A stretch of DNA of 64,000 bases from an uncultured Pantoea sp. (GCA_913775175.1 CAJYKU010000013.1:17639-81638), one strand, 5' to 3'. Positions 31,024 through 42,030 are shown, counted from the stretch's first letter. Notes: generated from the letters alone by a model not told the origin. Numbers and translations: made by a program.

Positions 31024-31371
31024 ATGACAAAAAGCATCAAGATCCTGCTGCTGGCGGGACTCTTTGGCTTCTCCACCAGCAGCTTTGCGCTAAGCGAATC
31101 TGAAGCGGAAGATCTGGCCGATCTTACGGCTGTATTTGTGTATCTGAAAAACGATTGCGGATACCAGGCGCTGCCTGATGCACAGATTCGCAAGGCGCTG
31201 GTATTTTTTGCTCAGCAGAACCGCTGGGATTTAAGCAACTACAGCAACTACAACATGAAAATGCTGGGTGAAGAGAGCTATAAAGATTTAAGCGGCATCG
31301 CTATCAACAACGATAAAAAGTGTAAGTCACTGGCGCGCGATTCACTGAGCCTGCTTGCCTATGTGAAATAG
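31024..31371 (+). CDS. yacC: YacC-family periplasmic protein
   Basis: YacC is a small exported protein of unknown function, and in E. coli it is a PulS/OutS-like family member. The start at 31024 gives 115 residues with a signal peptide (MTKSIKILLLAGLFGFSTSSFA). The mature part LSESEAEDLADLTAVFVYLKNDCGYQ...KALVFFAQQNRWDLSNY...KKCKSLARDSLSLLAYVK closely follows E. coli YacC, including two Cys. In E. coli speD and speE lie next to it; here neither is present and cueO is directly upstream and divergent. The ribosome site is weak. Confidence 0.9.
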   Translation: MTKSIKILLLAGLFGFSTSSFALSESEAEDLADLTAVFVYLKNDCGYQALPDAQIRKALVFFAQQNRWDLSNYSNYNMKMLGEESYKDLSGIAINNDKKCKSLARDSLSLLAYVK

Positions 31372-31413
31372 CGCATTTGCTGTTCAGCGGTACGCACACC
31401 GTGCCGCTGGTGC

Positions 31414-31776
31414 CTATCTGCCTGCCATAAACTGCCGGTAAGCAGCAATCACAGCCAGAAAATCATCCACGCCGCAGAACGATAAACTCTCTTCGTCGTA
31501 ATAAGCCATGCCCTCTTCCAGTCCATCATCCTCAATGGCCAGCTGATTGGCGCGGATCATCACTTCCTCTTCGTCCAGCCACAACGTATATTCATGTCCG
31601 ATACGCTGCCACTGCTGATGAGTCCCTTTTACCGCCCGCGCAGCTGCTTCCACTTCATCGAGCAGCGCGATATTCTCTTTAACTTCCTCATTGAACCAGT
31701 GGCCTACCGCTTCGTGATCCATCGACATGCGGACTCTGACCTGACCGGTGATATCGCGCAGAAATTCATACTCCAT
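31414..31776 (-). CDS. yacL: YacL family protein (UPF0231)
   Basis: YacL is a conserved small acidic cytoplasmic protein of unknown function in Enterobacterales. The 120 residues ([32 protein letters not shown]...) match the family start and length. There is no signal peptide or membrane segment. It is downstream of acnB on the same strand but separated from it by the acnB terminator, as in E. coli, so it probably has its own promoter in the 31777-31894 spacer. Confidence 0.93.
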   Translation of the reverse strand: MEYEFLRDITGQVRVRMSMDHEAVGHWFNEEVKENIALLDEVEAAARAVKGTHQQWQRIGHEYTLWLDEEEVMIRANQLAIEDDGLEEGMAYYDEESLSFCGVDDFLAVIAAYRQFMAGR

Positions 31777-31894
31777 GGGATTGCCTCATACAGAAAGCGC
31801 GCCGGGCAGCACTTAGCTGCATTTTGTACGCAACGCGCATTATAAAGTGGGATCGCGCTCGCATTATGCCGGGAGAGTAACGGGGAAAAAAGCA

Positions 31895-31924
31895 TAAAAA
31901 AAGGGACGATGATTATCGTCCCTG
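31895..31924 (-). terminator. Intrinsic terminator of acnB
   Basis: On the minus strand AGGGACGAT-AATC-ATCGTCCCT forms a 9-bp perfect stem followed by seven or more Ts. It lies 18 bp after the acnB stop codon. Confidence 0.92.
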
Positions 31925-31941
31925 TTTTAGCTCTGGCTGGT

Positions 31942-34539
31942 TTACACCGCGGTCTGGAAGATCACGCTGTCAGCTTTCTCAGTATATTGACCCAGCTGGT
32001 CAAAGTTGAGGTAGCGATAGGTGTCATCCGCAGTTTTATCAACCTGCACCATAAACTGCTGATACTCATCCGGCGTTGGCAGTTTGCCCAGCAGTGAAGA
32101 TACCGCTGCCAGCTCGGCAGAAGCCAGGAAGACGTTAGCACCCGTACCAAGACGGTTCGGGAAGTTACGCGTGGAGGTGGATACCACCGTCGCACCATCC
32201 TGTACGCGCGCCTGGTTACCCATGCAGAGTGAACAACCCGGGATCTCGATACGCGCACCGCTTTTACCAAATACGCTGTAGTAGCCCTCTTCGGTAAGCT
32301 GCGCTGCATCCATCTTGGTTGGCGGAGCCACCCAGAGACGCGTTGGCAGCTGACCTTTATGCGCATCCAGCAGCTTGCCTGCGGCGCGGAAGTGGCCAAT
32401 GTTGGTCATGCAGGAACCGATAAAGACTTCATCGATTTTTTCACCCTGCACATCAGAGAGCCAGCGTGCATCATCCGGATCGTTCGGGGCACACAGAATT
32501 GGCTCGTTGATCTCCGCCAGATCGATCTCGATAACGGCAGCGTAATCCGCATCCGCATCAGCTTCCAGCAGCTGCGGATCGTCCAGCCACTTCTGCATAC
32601 CTTCGATACGGCGCTCCAGCGTGCGGCGGTCGCCATAGCCTTCGGAGATCATCCACTTCAGCAACACGATGTTGGAGTTCAGATACTCAATAATGGGTGC
32701 CTGATCCAGCTTGATAGTACAACCTGCAGCAGAGCGCTCAGCTGAGGCATCAGAAAGTTCGAACGCCTGCTCGACTTTCAGATCCGGCAGACCTTCAATT
32801 TCCAGAATGCGACCAGAGAAGATGTTTTTCTTACCCTTCTTCTCAACGGTAAGCAGACCCGCTTTGATTGCATATAGCGGAATGGCGTGTACCAGGTCAC
32901 GCAGGGTGATGCCCGGCTGCATTTTGCCTTTAAAGCGAACCAGCACTGATTCCGGCATATCCAGCGGCATCACACCGGTTGCTGCTGCGAACGCGACCAG
33001 ACCAGAACCTGCCGGGAAGGAGATACCAATTGGGAAGCGGGTGTGTGAATCACCACCGGTACCGACGGTATCAGGCAGCAGCATACGGTTCAGCCAGCTG
33101 TGAATGATACCGTCGCCCGGACGCAGTGACACCCCACCGCGGTTCATAATGAAATCAGGCAGCGTGTGGTGAGTCGTAACATCTACCGGCTTAGGATAAG
33201 CGGCAGTATGGCAGAAAGATTGCATGACCAGATCGGCAGAGAAGCCGAGGCAAGCCAGATCTTTTAACTCATCGCGCGTCATTGGCCCGGTGGTATCCTG
33301 AGATCCCACAGAGGTCATTTTCGGCTCGCAGTAAGCGCCAGGACGGATACCCTCAACGCCACAGGCACGACCAACCATTTTCTGCGCCAGTGAGTAGCCG
33401 CGCGAGCTGGTAGCAATATCTTTCGCCTGGACAAAGACATCTGATGGCGGCAAGCCAAGTGATTCACGTGCTTTCGTCGTCAGACCACGACCGATAATCA
33501 GCGGAATACGGCCGCCGGCGCGCACTTCATCCAGCAGCACATCGGTTTTCAGGCTAAACGTTGCCAGCAACTCATCAGTGTCATGATTACGCACTTCGCC
33601 CTTATAAGGGTAAACGTCAATCACATCACCCATATTCAGGCGATCAACATCCAGTTCGATTGGCAGTGCGCCAGCATCTTCCATGGTGTTGAAAAAAATG
33701 GGGGCAATTTTACCACCGAGGCAGAGTCCGCCGCCCTTTTTGTTAGGTACATACGGGATATCTTCACCCATAAACCATAACACCGAGTTGGTGGCAGATT
33801 TACGTGATGAGCCTGTACCCACAACGTCACCCACGTAGGTCAGCGGATATCCTTTCTGCTGCAGTGCTTCGATCTGCTTAATCGGGCCAATATTGCCCGC
33901 TTCATCTGGCTCAATACCTTCACGCGGGTTTTTCAGCATCGCCAGCGCGTGTAGTGGAATATCCGGGCGTGACCATGCATCCGGCGCCGGAGAGAGGTCG
34001 TCGGTGTTGGTTTCGCCGGTCACTTTAAACACGGTGGTAGTGATTTTATCGGCCAGCTTAGGACGCTTCAGGAACCATTCAGCATCAGCCCAGGATTGCA
34101 GAATCTTTTTCGCATAGGCGTTGCCCGCTTTGGCTTTCTCTTCCACATCGTAGAAGTTATCAAACATCAGCAGGGTGTGGGACAGCGCGTCAGCTGCAAT
34201 GGGGGCCAGCGCTTCGTCGTCGAGCGCTTCAGTCAGAGCGTGGATATTATAGCCACCCTGCATTGTGCCCAGCAGTTCAACAGCTTTCTCACGTGTAACC
34301 AGAGGAGAGTGGGCTTCGCCTTTTGCGACAGCAGCCAGGAAACCGGCTTTAACATAGGCGGCTTCATCGACGCCTGGCGGGACTCGGTTAACCAGCAGGT
34401 CAACCAGAAACTCTTCTTCACCCGCAGGCGGGCTTTTCAGCAGTTCAACCAGCGCGGCCATCTGGGAAGCATCTAACGGCTTAGGTACAATTCCCTGGGC
34501 GGCACGCTCGGCAACGTGCTTACGGTATTCTTCTAGCAC
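31942..34539 (-). CDS. acnB: Aconitate hydratase B (bifunctional with 2-methylisocitrate dehydratase)
   Basis: AcnB isomerises citrate to isocitrate in the TCA cycle and dehydrates 2-methylisocitrate; the apo-form binds mRNA under iron limitation. The 865 residues equal the E. coli length. Fe-S ligand cysteines lie in the SCMTNIGHF and GCSLCMGNQ motifs; [13 protein letters not shown] and [11 protein letters not shown] are substrate-site segments. The track begins at ATG 34632, but GTG at 34539 ([14 protein letters not shown]) carries GAGGAG upstream and is the start used in E. coli. About 380 bp separates it from lpdA; the lpdA terminator lies in that gap. Confidence 0.98.
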   Translation of the reverse strand: MLEEYRKHVAERAAQGIVPKPLDASQMAALVELLKSPPAGEEEFLVDLLVNRVPPGVDEAAYVKAGFLAAVAKGEAHSPLVTREKAVELLGTMQGGYNIHALTEALDDEALAPIAADALSHTLLMFDNFYDVEEKAKAGNAYAKKILQSWADAEWFLKRPKLADKITTTVFKVTGETNTDDLSPAPDAWSRPDIPLHALAMLKNPREGIEPDEAGNIGPIKQIEALQQKGYPLTYVGDVVGTGSSRKSATNSVLWFMGEDIPYVPNKKGGGLCLGGKIAPIFFNTMEDAGALPIELDVDRLNMGDVIDVYPYKGEVRNHDTDELLATFSLKTDVLLDEVRAGGRIPLIIGRGLTTKARESLGLPPSDVFVQAKDIATSSRGYSLAQKMVGRACGVEGIRPGAYCEPKMTSVGSQDTTGPMTRDELKDLACLGFSADLVMQSFCHTAAYPKPVDVTTHHTLPDFIMNRGGVSLRPGDGIIHSWLNRMLLPDTVGTGGDSHTRFPIGISFPAGSGLVAFAAATGVMPLDMPESVLVRFKGKMQPGITLRDLVHAIPLYAIKAGLLTVEKKGKKNIFSGRILEIEGLPDLKVEQAFELSDASAERSAAGCTIKLDQAPIIEYLNSNIVLLKWMISEGYGDRRTLERRIEGMQKWLDDPQLLEADADADYAAVIEIDLAEINEPILCAPNDPDDARWLSDVQGEKIDEVFIGSCMTNIGHFRAAGKLLDAHKGQLPTRLWVAPPTKMDAAQLTEEGYYSVFGKSGARIEIPGCSLCMGNQARVQDGATVVSTSTRNFPNRLGTGANVFLASAELAAVSSLLGKLPTPDEYQQFMVQVDKTADDTYRYLNFDQLGQYTEKADSVIFQTAV

Positions 34540-34872
34540 GACGTTCTCCTCGCTCTCATTGTATAGCTTTCCGGTACACCTTGATGCTGTTAAACAGTAG
34601 GGTGAGGTGCCCGGTTCTGCGTCGGCCAGCATAGCAGGATTTCGCCAGATTGTTAATCCGTTTACAAAAAAGCAACATCAATACAGCAGTTAACCCGTTT
34701 TTTTGTTTAACGCAGAAAGAGTAAAAAACCAGGCACAGGGCTGCATAAATTTATCTCGCTATGCCTCCGTCTGCGCTGCAGCATAACTTTCCGGCTTACA
34801 TCGCTGGCTTTGAATAACTCAGGGTTATCATTATCCTGAGCATCAGCACAATAATATGCGGGATTTACAGAT
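34540..34872. other. Upstream region of acnB
   Basis: The 330 bp between the acnB start and the lpdA terminator have no supported gene. They are AT-rich near the start and must hold the acnB promoter. A short inverted repeat CTCAGG-N11-CCTGAG lies at 34818-34840, with GGTTATCATTATC inside it. I could not assign a regulator with confidence. Confidence 0.6.
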
Positions 34873-34902
34873 AAAAAAAAACGGCTCCTGCAGGAGCCGT
34901 TC
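34873..34902 (-). terminator. Intrinsic terminator of lpdA
   Basis: The palindrome AACGGCTCCTGCAGGAGCCGTT lies 19 bp after the lpdA stop and is followed on the minus strand by a run of eight to nine Ts. It is a strong rho-independent terminator. Confidence 0.93.
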
Positions 34903-34919
34903 GTTAAGCGAGGCGAAAA

Positions 34920-36344
34920 TTATTTCTTTTTCGCTTTTGCGTTTGGCAGGTCGGTGATGCTGCCTTCAAAGACTTCAGCCGCCAGGCCTACTGACTCATG
35001 CAGCGTCGGGTGTGCATGGATGGTGAGCGCGATATCTTCCGCATCACAACCCATTTCAATCGCCAGACCGATCTCACCCAGCAGCTCGCCACCGTTGGTG
35101 CCAACTACAGCGCCACCAATCACACGGTGCGTCTCTTTATCGAAGATCAGTTTTGTCATGCCATCTGCGCAGTCAGAAGCGATAGCACGGCCTGAAGCAG
35201 CCCACGGGAAAGTGGAGACTTCATAGCTGATGCCCTGCTCTTTCGCTTCTTTCTCAGTCAGACCAACCCATGCAACTTCTGGCTCAGTATAGGCAATCGA
35301 TGGGATCACTTTCGGATCGAAGTAGTGCTTCAGACCAGAGATGACTTCGGCAGCCACGTGACCTTCGTGCACGCCTTTGTGCGCCAGCATTGGCTGACCC
35401 ACGATATCACCGATAGCAAAGATATGTGGCACGTTGGTACGCATCTGCTTATCAACACGGATAAAGCCGCGATCGTCTACCTCTACGCCCGCTTTGCCAG
35501 CATCCAGCCCTTTGCCATTGGGTACGCGACCAATTGCAACCAGTACAGCATCATAACGCTGTGCTTCAGCTGGCGCTTTTGTGCCTTCCATTGACACATA
35601 GATACCGTCATCTTTCGCATCTACTGCGGTGACTTTGGTTTCCAGCATCAGATTGAATTTTTTGCTAATACGCTTGGTAAAGACTTTGACCACATCTTTG
35701 TCAGCTGCCGGGATCACCTGGTCAAACATTTCAACCACGTCGATCTCCGAACCCAGCGCGTTATAAACGGTAGCCATCTCCAGACCGATAATACCACCGC
35801 CCATAACCAGCATACGTTTTGGTACTTCTTTCAGTTCCAGCGCAGCAGTAGAATCCCAGACGCGTGGATCGTGATGCGGAATAAACGGCAGTTCAATAGG
35901 ACGTGAACCTGCAGCGATAATCGCATTGTCGAAATTGATGGTGGTTGCACCACCCTCACCTTCTACCACCAGCGTGTTAGCACCAGTGAATTTGCCAAGA
36001 CCGTTCACCACTTTGACCTTACGGCCTTTTGCCATACCAGCCAGACCACCGGTCAGCTGATTAACAACTTTCTCTTTCCAGGTGCGGATCTTATCGATAT
36101 CTGTCTGCGGCTGGCCAAACACGATGCCGTGCTCTTCCAGCGCTTTCGCTTCTTCAATCACTTTTGCGACGTGCAGCAGCGCCTTTGACGGGATACAGCC
36201 TACGTTCAGACAAACACCACCCAGGGTGTTATAGCGCTCAACCAGTACGGTTTCCAGACCTAAGTCAGCGCAACGAAAGGCTGCAGAGTAACCTGCAGGA
36301 CCTGCCCCAAGTACCACGACTTGAGTTTTAATCTCTGTACTCAT
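34920..36344 (-). CDS. lpdA: Dihydrolipoyl dehydrogenase (E3)
   Basis: LpdA reoxidises dihydrolipoyl groups of the pyruvate and 2-oxoglutarate dehydrogenase complexes and of the glycine cleavage system, passing electrons to NAD. The 474 residues show the FAD Rossmann motif VLGAGPAGYSAAFRCADLG, the redox disulfide GGVCLNVGCIPSK, the NAD motif VMGGGIIGLEMATVY and the C-terminal active-site HAHPTLHESVG. Two in-frame ATGs are adjacent (36347 and 36344); the second gives better spacing from AAGAGG and matches E. coli. It follows aceF with a 172-bp gap that can carry its own promoter. Confidence 0.98.
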   Translation of the reverse strand: MSTEIKTQVVVLGAGPAGYSAAFRCADLGLETVLVERYNTLGGVCLNVGCIPSKALLHVAKVIEEAKALEEHGIVFGQPQTDIDKIRTWKEKVVNQLTGGLAGMAKGRKVKVVNGLGKFTGANTLVVEGEGGATTINFDNAIIAAGSRPIELPFIPHHDPRVWDSTAALELKEVPKRMLVMGGGIIGLEMATVYNALGSEIDVVEMFDQVIPAADKDVVKVFTKRISKKFNLMLETKVTAVDAKDDGIYVSMEGTKAPAEAQRYDAVLVAIGRVPNGKGLDAGKAGVEVDDRGFIRVDKQMRTNVPHIFAIGDIVGQPMLAHKGVHEGHVAAEVISGLKHYFDPKVIPSIAYTEPEVAWVGLTEKEAKEQGISYEVSTFPWAASGRAIASDCADGMTKLIFDKETHRVIGGAVVGTNGGELLGEIGLAIEMGCDAEDIALTIHAHPTLHESVGLAAEVFEGSITDLPNAKAKKK

Positions 36345-36488
36345 CATGACCTCTTGTTAGATTGCCGGCGGTCAGAGCGACCCTTTTCCCAGGCTCATGC
36401 TACCCTGTCGCCACCGGAACGTTTCACCGCGAGAGTTTACAGAATTGTTAATAAACTGCCAACCGCGGTAACAACTGAATGCTTACAA

Positions 36489-36512
36489 CAAGGCCGGCAT
36501 TTGCCGGCCTTG
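36489..36512. terminator. Hairpin after aceF
   Basis: The perfect palindrome CAAGGCCGGCATTTGCCGGCCTTG lies just beyond the aceF stop. On the aceF strand it is followed by TTGTTGTAAG, so the T-run is poor. It may act as a weak terminator or 3' stabiliser before the lpdA promoter. Confidence 0.65.
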
Positions 36513-36519
36513 ATTAACT

Positions 36520-38418
36520 TCACATCACCAGACGACGAATATCAGACAGCATATTGTTGATGATGGTAATGAAACGCGCACCATCTGCACCGTCGATAAC
36601 GCGATGGTCAAACGATAGTGAGATTGGCATCATCAGACGCGGCGCAAACTCTTTACCATTCCACACTGGCTCCATCGCTGATTTAGAGACGCCAAGAATG
36701 GCGACTTCTGGCGCATTAACGATAGGGGCAAAGTGCGTGGTACCCAGTCCGCCAAGACTGGAGATAGTAAAGCAGCCACCCTGCATATCGCTGGCGGTCA
36801 GCTTGCCATCACGCGCTTTTTTCGACGTTGCCATCAGCTCGCGCGACAGTTCGGTAATCCCTTTTTTGTTCACATCTTTGAACACCGGAACCACCAGACC
36901 GTTTGGCGTATCGACTGCCACACCGATATTGATATATTTCTTCAGCGTCAGCTTCTGTCCATCTTCAGAGAGCGAACTGTTGAAACGAGGCATCTGCTCC
37001 AGTGCCGCCGCGACCGCTTTCATAATAAATACCACCGGCGTGAACTTCACATCCAGTTTGCGCTTCTCCGCTTCAGCATTCTGCTGTTTGCGGAACGCTT
37101 CCAGATCGGTGATATCGGTTTTATCAAAGTGCGTCACGTGCGGGATCATGACCCAGTTACGGCTCAGGTTAGCGCCTGAGATTTTCTGGATACGACCCAG
37201 CTCGACTTCCTCAACTTCACCAAACTTGCTGAAGTCAACTTTTGGCCATGGCAGCATACCTGGCAGGCCGCCACCGCTGGCAGTTGCCGGCGCCGCTTCT
37301 GCGCGCTTCACTGCCTCTTTCACGTAAGTCTGCACATCCTCTTTCAGGATACGGCCTTTACGCCCGGTGCCTTTGACTTTCGCCAGGTTAACGCCAAATT
37401 CACGTGCCAGACGGCGAATCACCGGCGTGGCGTGCACGTAAGCATCATTTTCAGCGAACTCATTTTTCGCTTCAGCTTTGGCCGGGGCAGAGGCTGCTGC
37501 AGGTTTAGACTCCGCTTTGGCCGGTGCTGCTTCCTGTTTCGCTTCCTGCTTCGCTGCCGGAGCCGGAGATGGCGCGCCACCTTCAACGTCAAAGATCATG
37601 ATCAGCGAGCCAGTGTTGACTTTGTCACCCGCTGCTACTTTCAACTCTTTAACTGTACCGGCAAATGGCGCAGGGACTTCCATAGAAGCCTTGTCACCCT
37701 CAACCACAATCAGTGACTGCTCAGCAGTGATCTTATCGCCAACCTTAACCAGGACTTCCGTGACTTCAACTTCATCACCGCCAATATCCGGTACATTGAC
37801 CTCTTTCGCACCCGCTGCTGCAGGTGCTGAGGTCGCAGTTTCTTTCATTTCAGGTTTGGCGTCGGCTGCTGGTGCATCACCTTCTGCGTCAAAGATCATT
37901 ATGAGTGAACCGGTGTTCACTTTGTCACCCGTGGTGATTTTGATCTCTTTGACCACACCGGCAAAAGGCGCAGGCACTTCCATTGACGCTTTATCGCCTT
38001 CAACGGTGATCAGTGACTGCTCTGCATCGACCTTATCGCCCACTTTGACCAGAATTTCAGTGACTTCAACTTCGTCACCACCAATATCCGGTACATTGAC
38101 CTCTTTGCTGGCGGTAGCCGCCGCAGCAGGCTGTGGCGCTGCTTCAGCTTTTTTCTCTGCCGGCGCTGGTGCCGCTTCTGCGGCACCCTCTGCGTCAAAG
38201 ATCATAATCAGTGAGCCGGTGTTAACTTTGTCACCCACCGCAATTTTGATCTCTTTCACTACGCCAGCCTGCGGCGAAGGGACTTCCATCGAAGCCTTAT
38301 CGCCTTCAACAGAGATCAGCGACTGTTCAGCCTCAACTTTATCGCCTACTTTGACCAGAATTTCAGTGACTTCAACTTCGTCTGACCCGATATCTGGTAC
38401 GTTAATTTCGATAGCCAT
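36520..38418 (-). CDS. aceF: Pyruvate dehydrogenase complex E2, dihydrolipoyl acetyltransferase
   Basis: AceF forms the core of the pyruvate dehydrogenase complex and transfers acetyl groups to CoA. The 632-residue protein has three lipoyl domains, each with a GDKASMEVP lipoylation motif (around residues 40, 142 and 243). They are joined by Ala/Pro/Lys-rich linkers, then comes a peripheral-subunit-binding domain ([25 protein letters not shown]) and the catalytic domain with [15 protein letters not shown]. The near-identical lipoyl domains create internal DNA repeats, which explain long shadow ORFs on the plus strand. It is 13 bp downstream of aceE in the pdhR-aceEF operon. Confidence 0.98.
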   Translation of the reverse strand: MAIEINVPDIGSDEVEVTEILVKVGDKVEAEQSLISVEGDKASMEVPSPQAGVVKEIKIAVGDKVNTGSLIMIFDAEGAAEAAPAPAEKKAEAAPQPAAAATASKEVNVPDIGGDEVEVTEILVKVGDKVDAEQSLITVEGDKASMEVPAPFAGVVKEIKITTGDKVNTGSLIMIFDAEGDAPAADAKPEMKETATSAPAAAGAKEVNVPDIGGDEVEVTEVLVKVGDKITAEQSLIVVEGDKASMEVPAPFAGTVKELKVAAGDKVNTGSLIMIFDVEGGAPSPAPAAKQEAKQEAAPAKAESKPAAASAPAKAEAKNEFAENDAYVHATPVIRRLAREFGVNLAKVKGTGRKGRILKEDVQTYVKEAVKRAEAAPATASGGGLPGMLPWPKVDFSKFGEVEEVELGRIQKISGANLSRNWVMIPHVTHFDKTDITDLEAFRKQQNAEAEKRKLDVKFTPVVFIMKAVAAALEQMPRFNSSLSEDGQKLTLKKYINIGVAVDTPNGLVVPVFKDVNKKGITELSRELMATSKKARDGKLTASDMQGGCFTISSLGGLGTTHFAPIVNAPEVAILGVSKSAMEPVWNGKEFAPRLMMPISLSFDHRVIDGADGARFITIINNMLSDIRRLVM

Positions 38419-38431
38419 TACTCTTTACCCC

Positions 38432-41107
38432 TTAAGCCAGACGTGGGTTAACTTTGTCAGCGTCGATATCGAATTTAGCGATAGCGTCAGCTACCACCTG
38501 CTTCTCGATTTCGCCGCGCTTAGCCAGCTCACCCAGTGCAGCCACTACTACATATGATGCATCGACTTCGAAGTGATGACGCAGGTTCTCACGGCTGTCG
38601 GAACGACCAAAGCCATCAGTACCCAGCACGCGATAGTCGCTGGCTGGAACATAGCTGCGAACCTGTTCAGCAAACAGTTTCATATAGTCGGTTGACGCAA
38701 CAGCTGGCGCATCGTTCATGACCTGAGCGATATAAGGAACGCGTGGCGTCTCGGTTGGATGCAGCATATTCCAGCGTTCACAATCCTGACCATCGCGTGC
38801 CAGTTCGGTGAACGAGGTCACGCTGTAGACATCAGAACCAATGCCATACTCTTTCGCCAGAATCTGTGCCGCTTCGCGCACGTGACGCAGGATGGAGCCT
38901 GAGCCCAGCAGCTGTACTTTGCCTTTCTTACCTTCGACTTCTTCCAGCTTGTAGATACCCTTACGGATACCCTCTTCCGCACCCTGCGGCATCGCCGGCA
39001 TGTGGTAGTTTTCATTCAGCGTGGTGATGTAGTAGTAGATATTTTCCTGTGCTTCGCCATACATCCGCACCAGACCATCCTGCATGATCACCGCGACTTC
39101 ATACGCGTAAGACGGATCATAGGAGATACAGTTCGGAATAGTCAGCGACTGAATATGGCTATGACCATCTTCATGCTGCAGACCTTCGCCGTTCAGCGTG
39201 GTACGACCGGAAGTACCGCCTACCAGGAAGCCGCGTGCCTGCTGGTCGCCCGCCAGCCACATCAGATCGCCGATGCGCTGGAAGCCAAACATCGAATAGT
39301 AGATGTAGAACGGAATCATCGGCAGATTGTTGGTGCTGTAAGATGTGGCCGCAGCCAGCCAGGATGAACCTGCACCCAGCTCATTGATCCCTTCCTGCAG
39401 GATCTGACCTTTTTCATCTTCTTTATAGTAAGCAACCTGCTCACGGTCCTGTGGCGTATACTGCTGGCCATTCGGGCTGTAGATACCGATCTGACGGAAC
39501 AGACCTTCCATACCAAAGGTACGGGCTTCGTCAGCAAGAATTGGCACCAGACGATCTTTGATCGACTTGTTCTTCAGCATAACGTTCAGTGCACGTACAA
39601 AGGCGATGGTGGTAGAGATCTCTTTGCTCTGCTCTTCCAGCAGCGGCCTGAACTCTTCCAGAGTTGGCATCTCCAGCTTGTCAGTGAACTCAGCCTGACG
39701 GGTTGGCAGATAGCCACCCAGCTTCTCACGCTGACCGTGCAGATAGTTATACTCTTCTGACCCTTTTTCGAAGGTGACGTAAGGCAGCTCTTCGATTTTG
39801 TCATCTGCTACTGGTACGTTGAAGCGATCGCGGATGTAGCGTACGCCATCCATGTTCATCTTCTTGACCTGGTGAGCGATGTTTTTACCTTCCGCTGTAT
39901 CACCCATACCATAACCTTTAATGGTATGCGCCAGGATCAGCGTTGGCTGACCTTTGGTATCCTGCGCTTTTTTCAGTGCAGCATAGATTTTCTTCGGATC
40001 GTGACCACCACGATTCAGGGCAAAAATCTCTTCGTCAGACCAGTCTTTCACCAGTGCCGCAGTCTCCGGATATTTACCGAAGAAGTGCTCACGCACATAA
40101 GCACCATCGCGTGATTTAAAGGTCTGATAGTCACCATCAACGGTTTCATTCATCAGCTGGATCAGCTTGCCGCTGGTATCTTTCTTCAGCAGCTCATCCC
40201 AGCGTCCGCCCCAGATCACTTTGATAACGTTCCAGCCAGCACCAGCAAAAATGCCTTCCAGCTCGTTGATGATCTTGCCGTTACCGGTGACCGGGCCATC
40301 CAGACGCTGCAGGTTACAGTTGATGATAAACACCAGGTTATCCAGCTTCTCGCGGGTCGCAATGGTAATTGCACCTTTGGATTCCGGCTCATCCATCTCG
40401 CCATCGCCGAGGAAAGCATAAACTGTCTGACCAGATGTATCTTTCAGGCCACGATGCTCAAGATATTTCAGGAATTTAGCCTGATAAATCGCATTTAGTG
40501 GCCCCAGTCCCATTGAAACGGTTGGGAACTGCCAGAAGTCAGGCATCAGTTTTGGATGCGGGTAAGATGAGAGGCCGTTGCCATGCACTTCCTGACGGAA
40601 GTTATTCATCTGCTCTTCGGTCAGACGCCCTTCAAGGAACGCACGTGAGTAGATACCTGGAGAAATATGACCCTGGAAGTAGACCAGATCGCCGCCATCC
40701 TTCTCACTGCGTGCGCGGAAGAAGTGGTTGAAGCACACTTCATAGATCGTCGCGGAGCTCTGGAAAGATGAGAGGTGACCACCCAGCTCCAGATCTTTCT
40801 TCGATGCACGCAGAACTGAAACGATAGCATTCCAGCGAATTGCGGAACGGATACGACGTTCAAGAGAGGTGTTGCCCGGATACTCCGGCTCATCTTCAGT
40901 TGCAATGGTGTTGATATAGTTGCTGATAGCAGCCGCTGCACCGCCGCCACCTGCTACTTTCACACCACCTTTGCGGGCAGCGCTGAGTACCTGATCAATC
41001 AGATACTGCGCACGCTCAACACCTTCTTCACGGATGACCGATTCGATCGCCTGTAGCCAGTCACGAGTTTCGATCGGATCCACGTCATTCTGTAAACGTT
41101 CTGACAT
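38432..41107 (-). CDS. aceE: Pyruvate dehydrogenase complex E1 (homodimeric)
   Basis: AceE decarboxylates pyruvate with thiamine diphosphate and reductively acetylates the lipoyl groups of AceF. The 891 residues match the homodimeric bacterial E1 type. The ThDP motif is GDGEMDEPESKGAI...NLVFIINCNLQRLDGPVTGNGK, and the HGRDGAxxx-type activation region is present. The C-terminus ends FDIDADKVNPRLA as in E. coli. The start ATG at 41107 is preceded by AAGGAA. A long imperfect hairpin lies in the 126-bp spacer between it and pdhR. Confidence 0.98.
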   Translation of the reverse strand: MSERLQNDVDPIETRDWLQAIESVIREEGVERAQYLIDQVLSAARKGGVKVAGGGGAAAAISNYINTIATEDEPEYPGNTSLERRIRSAIRWNAIVSVLRASKKDLELGGHLSSFQSSATIYEVCFNHFFRARSEKDGGDLVYFQGHISPGIYSRAFLEGRLTEEQMNNFRQEVHGNGLSSYPHPKLMPDFWQFPTVSMGLGPLNAIYQAKFLKYLEHRGLKDTSGQTVYAFLGDGEMDEPESKGAITIATREKLDNLVFIINCNLQRLDGPVTGNGKIINELEGIFAGAGWNVIKVIWGGRWDELLKKDTSGKLIQLMNETVDGDYQTFKSRDGAYVREHFFGKYPETAALVKDWSDEEIFALNRGGHDPKKIYAALKKAQDTKGQPTLILAHTIKGYGMGDTAEGKNIAHQVKKMNMDGVRYIRDRFNVPVADDKIEELPYVTFEKGSEEYNYLHGQREKLGGYLPTRQAEFTDKLEMPTLEEFRPLLEEQSKEISTTIAFVRALNVMLKNKSIKDRLVPILADEARTFGMEGLFRQIGIYSPNGQQYTPQDREQVAYYKEDEKGQILQEGINELGAGSSWLAAATSYSTNNLPMIPFYIYYSMFGFQRIGDLMWLAGDQQARGFLVGGTSGRTTLNGEGLQHEDGHSHIQSLTIPNCISYDPSYAYEVAVIMQDGLVRMYGEAQENIYYYITTLNENYHMPAMPQGAEEGIRKGIYKLEEVEGKKGKVQLLGSGSILRHVREAAQILAKEYGIGSDVYSVTSFTELARDGQDCERWNMLHPTETPRVPYIAQVMNDAPAVASTDYMKLFAEQVRSYVPASDYRVLGTDGFGRSDSRENLRHHFEVDASYVVVAALGELAKRGEIEKQVVADAIAKFDIDADKVNPRLA

Positions 41108-41151
41108 GGGGTGTATTCCTTATCTGTGTCTAATACGTTGAATTATCAGGA

Positions 41152-41200
41152 GCCTGTCTGCTTGTGCTGTGTTTCTGTTTCACAACACAAGAAGACAGGC
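41152..41200 (-). repeat. 20-bp inverted repeat in the pdhR-aceE spacer
   Basis: GCCTGTCTGCTTGTGCTGTG and CACAACACAAGAAGACAGGC pair at 18 of 20 positions across a 9-base loop. In the transcript (minus strand) it lies about 45 bases upstream of the aceE start and has no T-run, so it is not a plain terminator. It may protect the aceEF mRNA or attenuate read-through from pdhR. Function is inferred only. Confidence 0.8.
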
Positions 41201-41233
41201 CCGTCGTTGAGTTCGCACGTTCGTTGCCGTGCG

Positions 41234-41998
41234 TTATTCCTTGCGTTGCTGTAAACGACGCAGGGAGCGTTCACGACGGCTCTGCTCCCGACTTCTGTCC
41301 AGCAAGATTTCCTCTATAAACGCCAGATGACGATGTGAGGCTTCGCGTGCCTGTTCCGGCTCCCGAGCCACAATCGCCGCAAAAATACTGGCGCGGTGTT
41401 CACTTACTTTCGCCAGCATCTCGCGGCGAGCGTAAAGCAATTCAAAATTCTGACGTACGTTCTGCTCCAGCATTGGCCCCATTGAGCGCAGCAGATGCAG
41501 CAGCACCACATTATGTGCCGCTTCTGTGACTGCAATTTGATACTGCATAACAGCATCTGCCTCTGCATCAAGGTCACCACTCTCCTGCGCCTGCTGGATA
41601 TGCAGATGGCAGTCGCGGATCCGCTGCAAATCTTCATCCGTACCCCGCAGTGCTGCATAGTATGCAGCCACACCTTCCAGTGCATGACGGGTTTCCAGCA
41701 GATCGAACTGAGATTCCGGATGCTGCGCCAGCAAGCCTGCCAGCGGGTCACTGAGGCTTTGCCAGAGGTTCTGCTGCACAAATGTGCCGCCCCCCTGGCG
41801 ACGTAATAGCAACCCTTTGGCTTCCAGACTCTGGATCGCCTCGCGCAGTGATGGGCGTGAGACATCAAACTGTTTGGCCAGTTCGCGCTCGGGAAGCAAT
41901 TTCTCACCTGGCCGCAGGGTCCCTTCCATAATCAGGGATTCCAGCTGCTGTTCTATTGCATCAGAGAGCTTGGGCTGGCGAATTTTACTGTAAGCCAT
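41234..41998 (-). CDS. pdhR: Transcriptional repressor of the pyruvate dehydrogenase operon, PdhR
   Basis: PdhR is a GntR-family (FadR subfamily) repressor that leaves DNA when pyruvate is bound. The 254-residue product has the N-terminal winged helix ([37 protein letters not shown]) and the FCD ligand domain ([19 protein letters not shown]...[10 protein letters not shown]...ASHRHL). It is the first gene of pdhR-aceE-aceF(-lpdA). A perfect PdhR operator lies 33 bp upstream of its start, indicating autoregulation. Confidence 0.97.
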   Translation of the reverse strand: MAYSKIRQPKLSDAIEQQLESLIMEGTLRPGEKLLPERELAKQFDVSRPSLREAIQSLEAKGLLLRRQGGGTFVQQNLWQSLSDPLAGLLAQHPESQFDLLETRHALEGVAAYYAALRGTDEDLQRIRDCHLHIQQAQESGDLDAEADAVMQYQIAVTEAAHNVVLLHLLRSMGPMLEQNVRQNFELLYARREMLAKVSEHRASIFAAIVAREPEQAREASHRHLAFIEEILLDRSREQSRRERSLRRLQQRKE

Positions 41999-42030
41999 CT
42001 TCCCTTCTTATAAGCCAAACATCTGGAGTA

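Noticed and set aside
34818-34840. Fur-like GGTTATCATTATC within an inverted repeat upstream of acnB
   Set aside because: It matches only one half of the consensus, at 11 of 13 bases, and is nearly 300 bp from the start; known iron control of acnB in E. coli works through RyhB. Not strong enough for a regulatory call.
36554-37327. 257-codon plus-strand ORF opposite the aceF catalytic domain
   Set aside because: Shadow of aceF with no supporting evidence on its own strand.
37478-38557. 359-codon plus-strand ORF opposite aceF
   Set aside because: It is antisense to the three repeated lipoyl domains. The repeated Ser/Thr/Pro-rich peptide ([12 protein letters not shown]) is the mirror of the lipoyl repeat codons, with no ribosome site and no independent family match.
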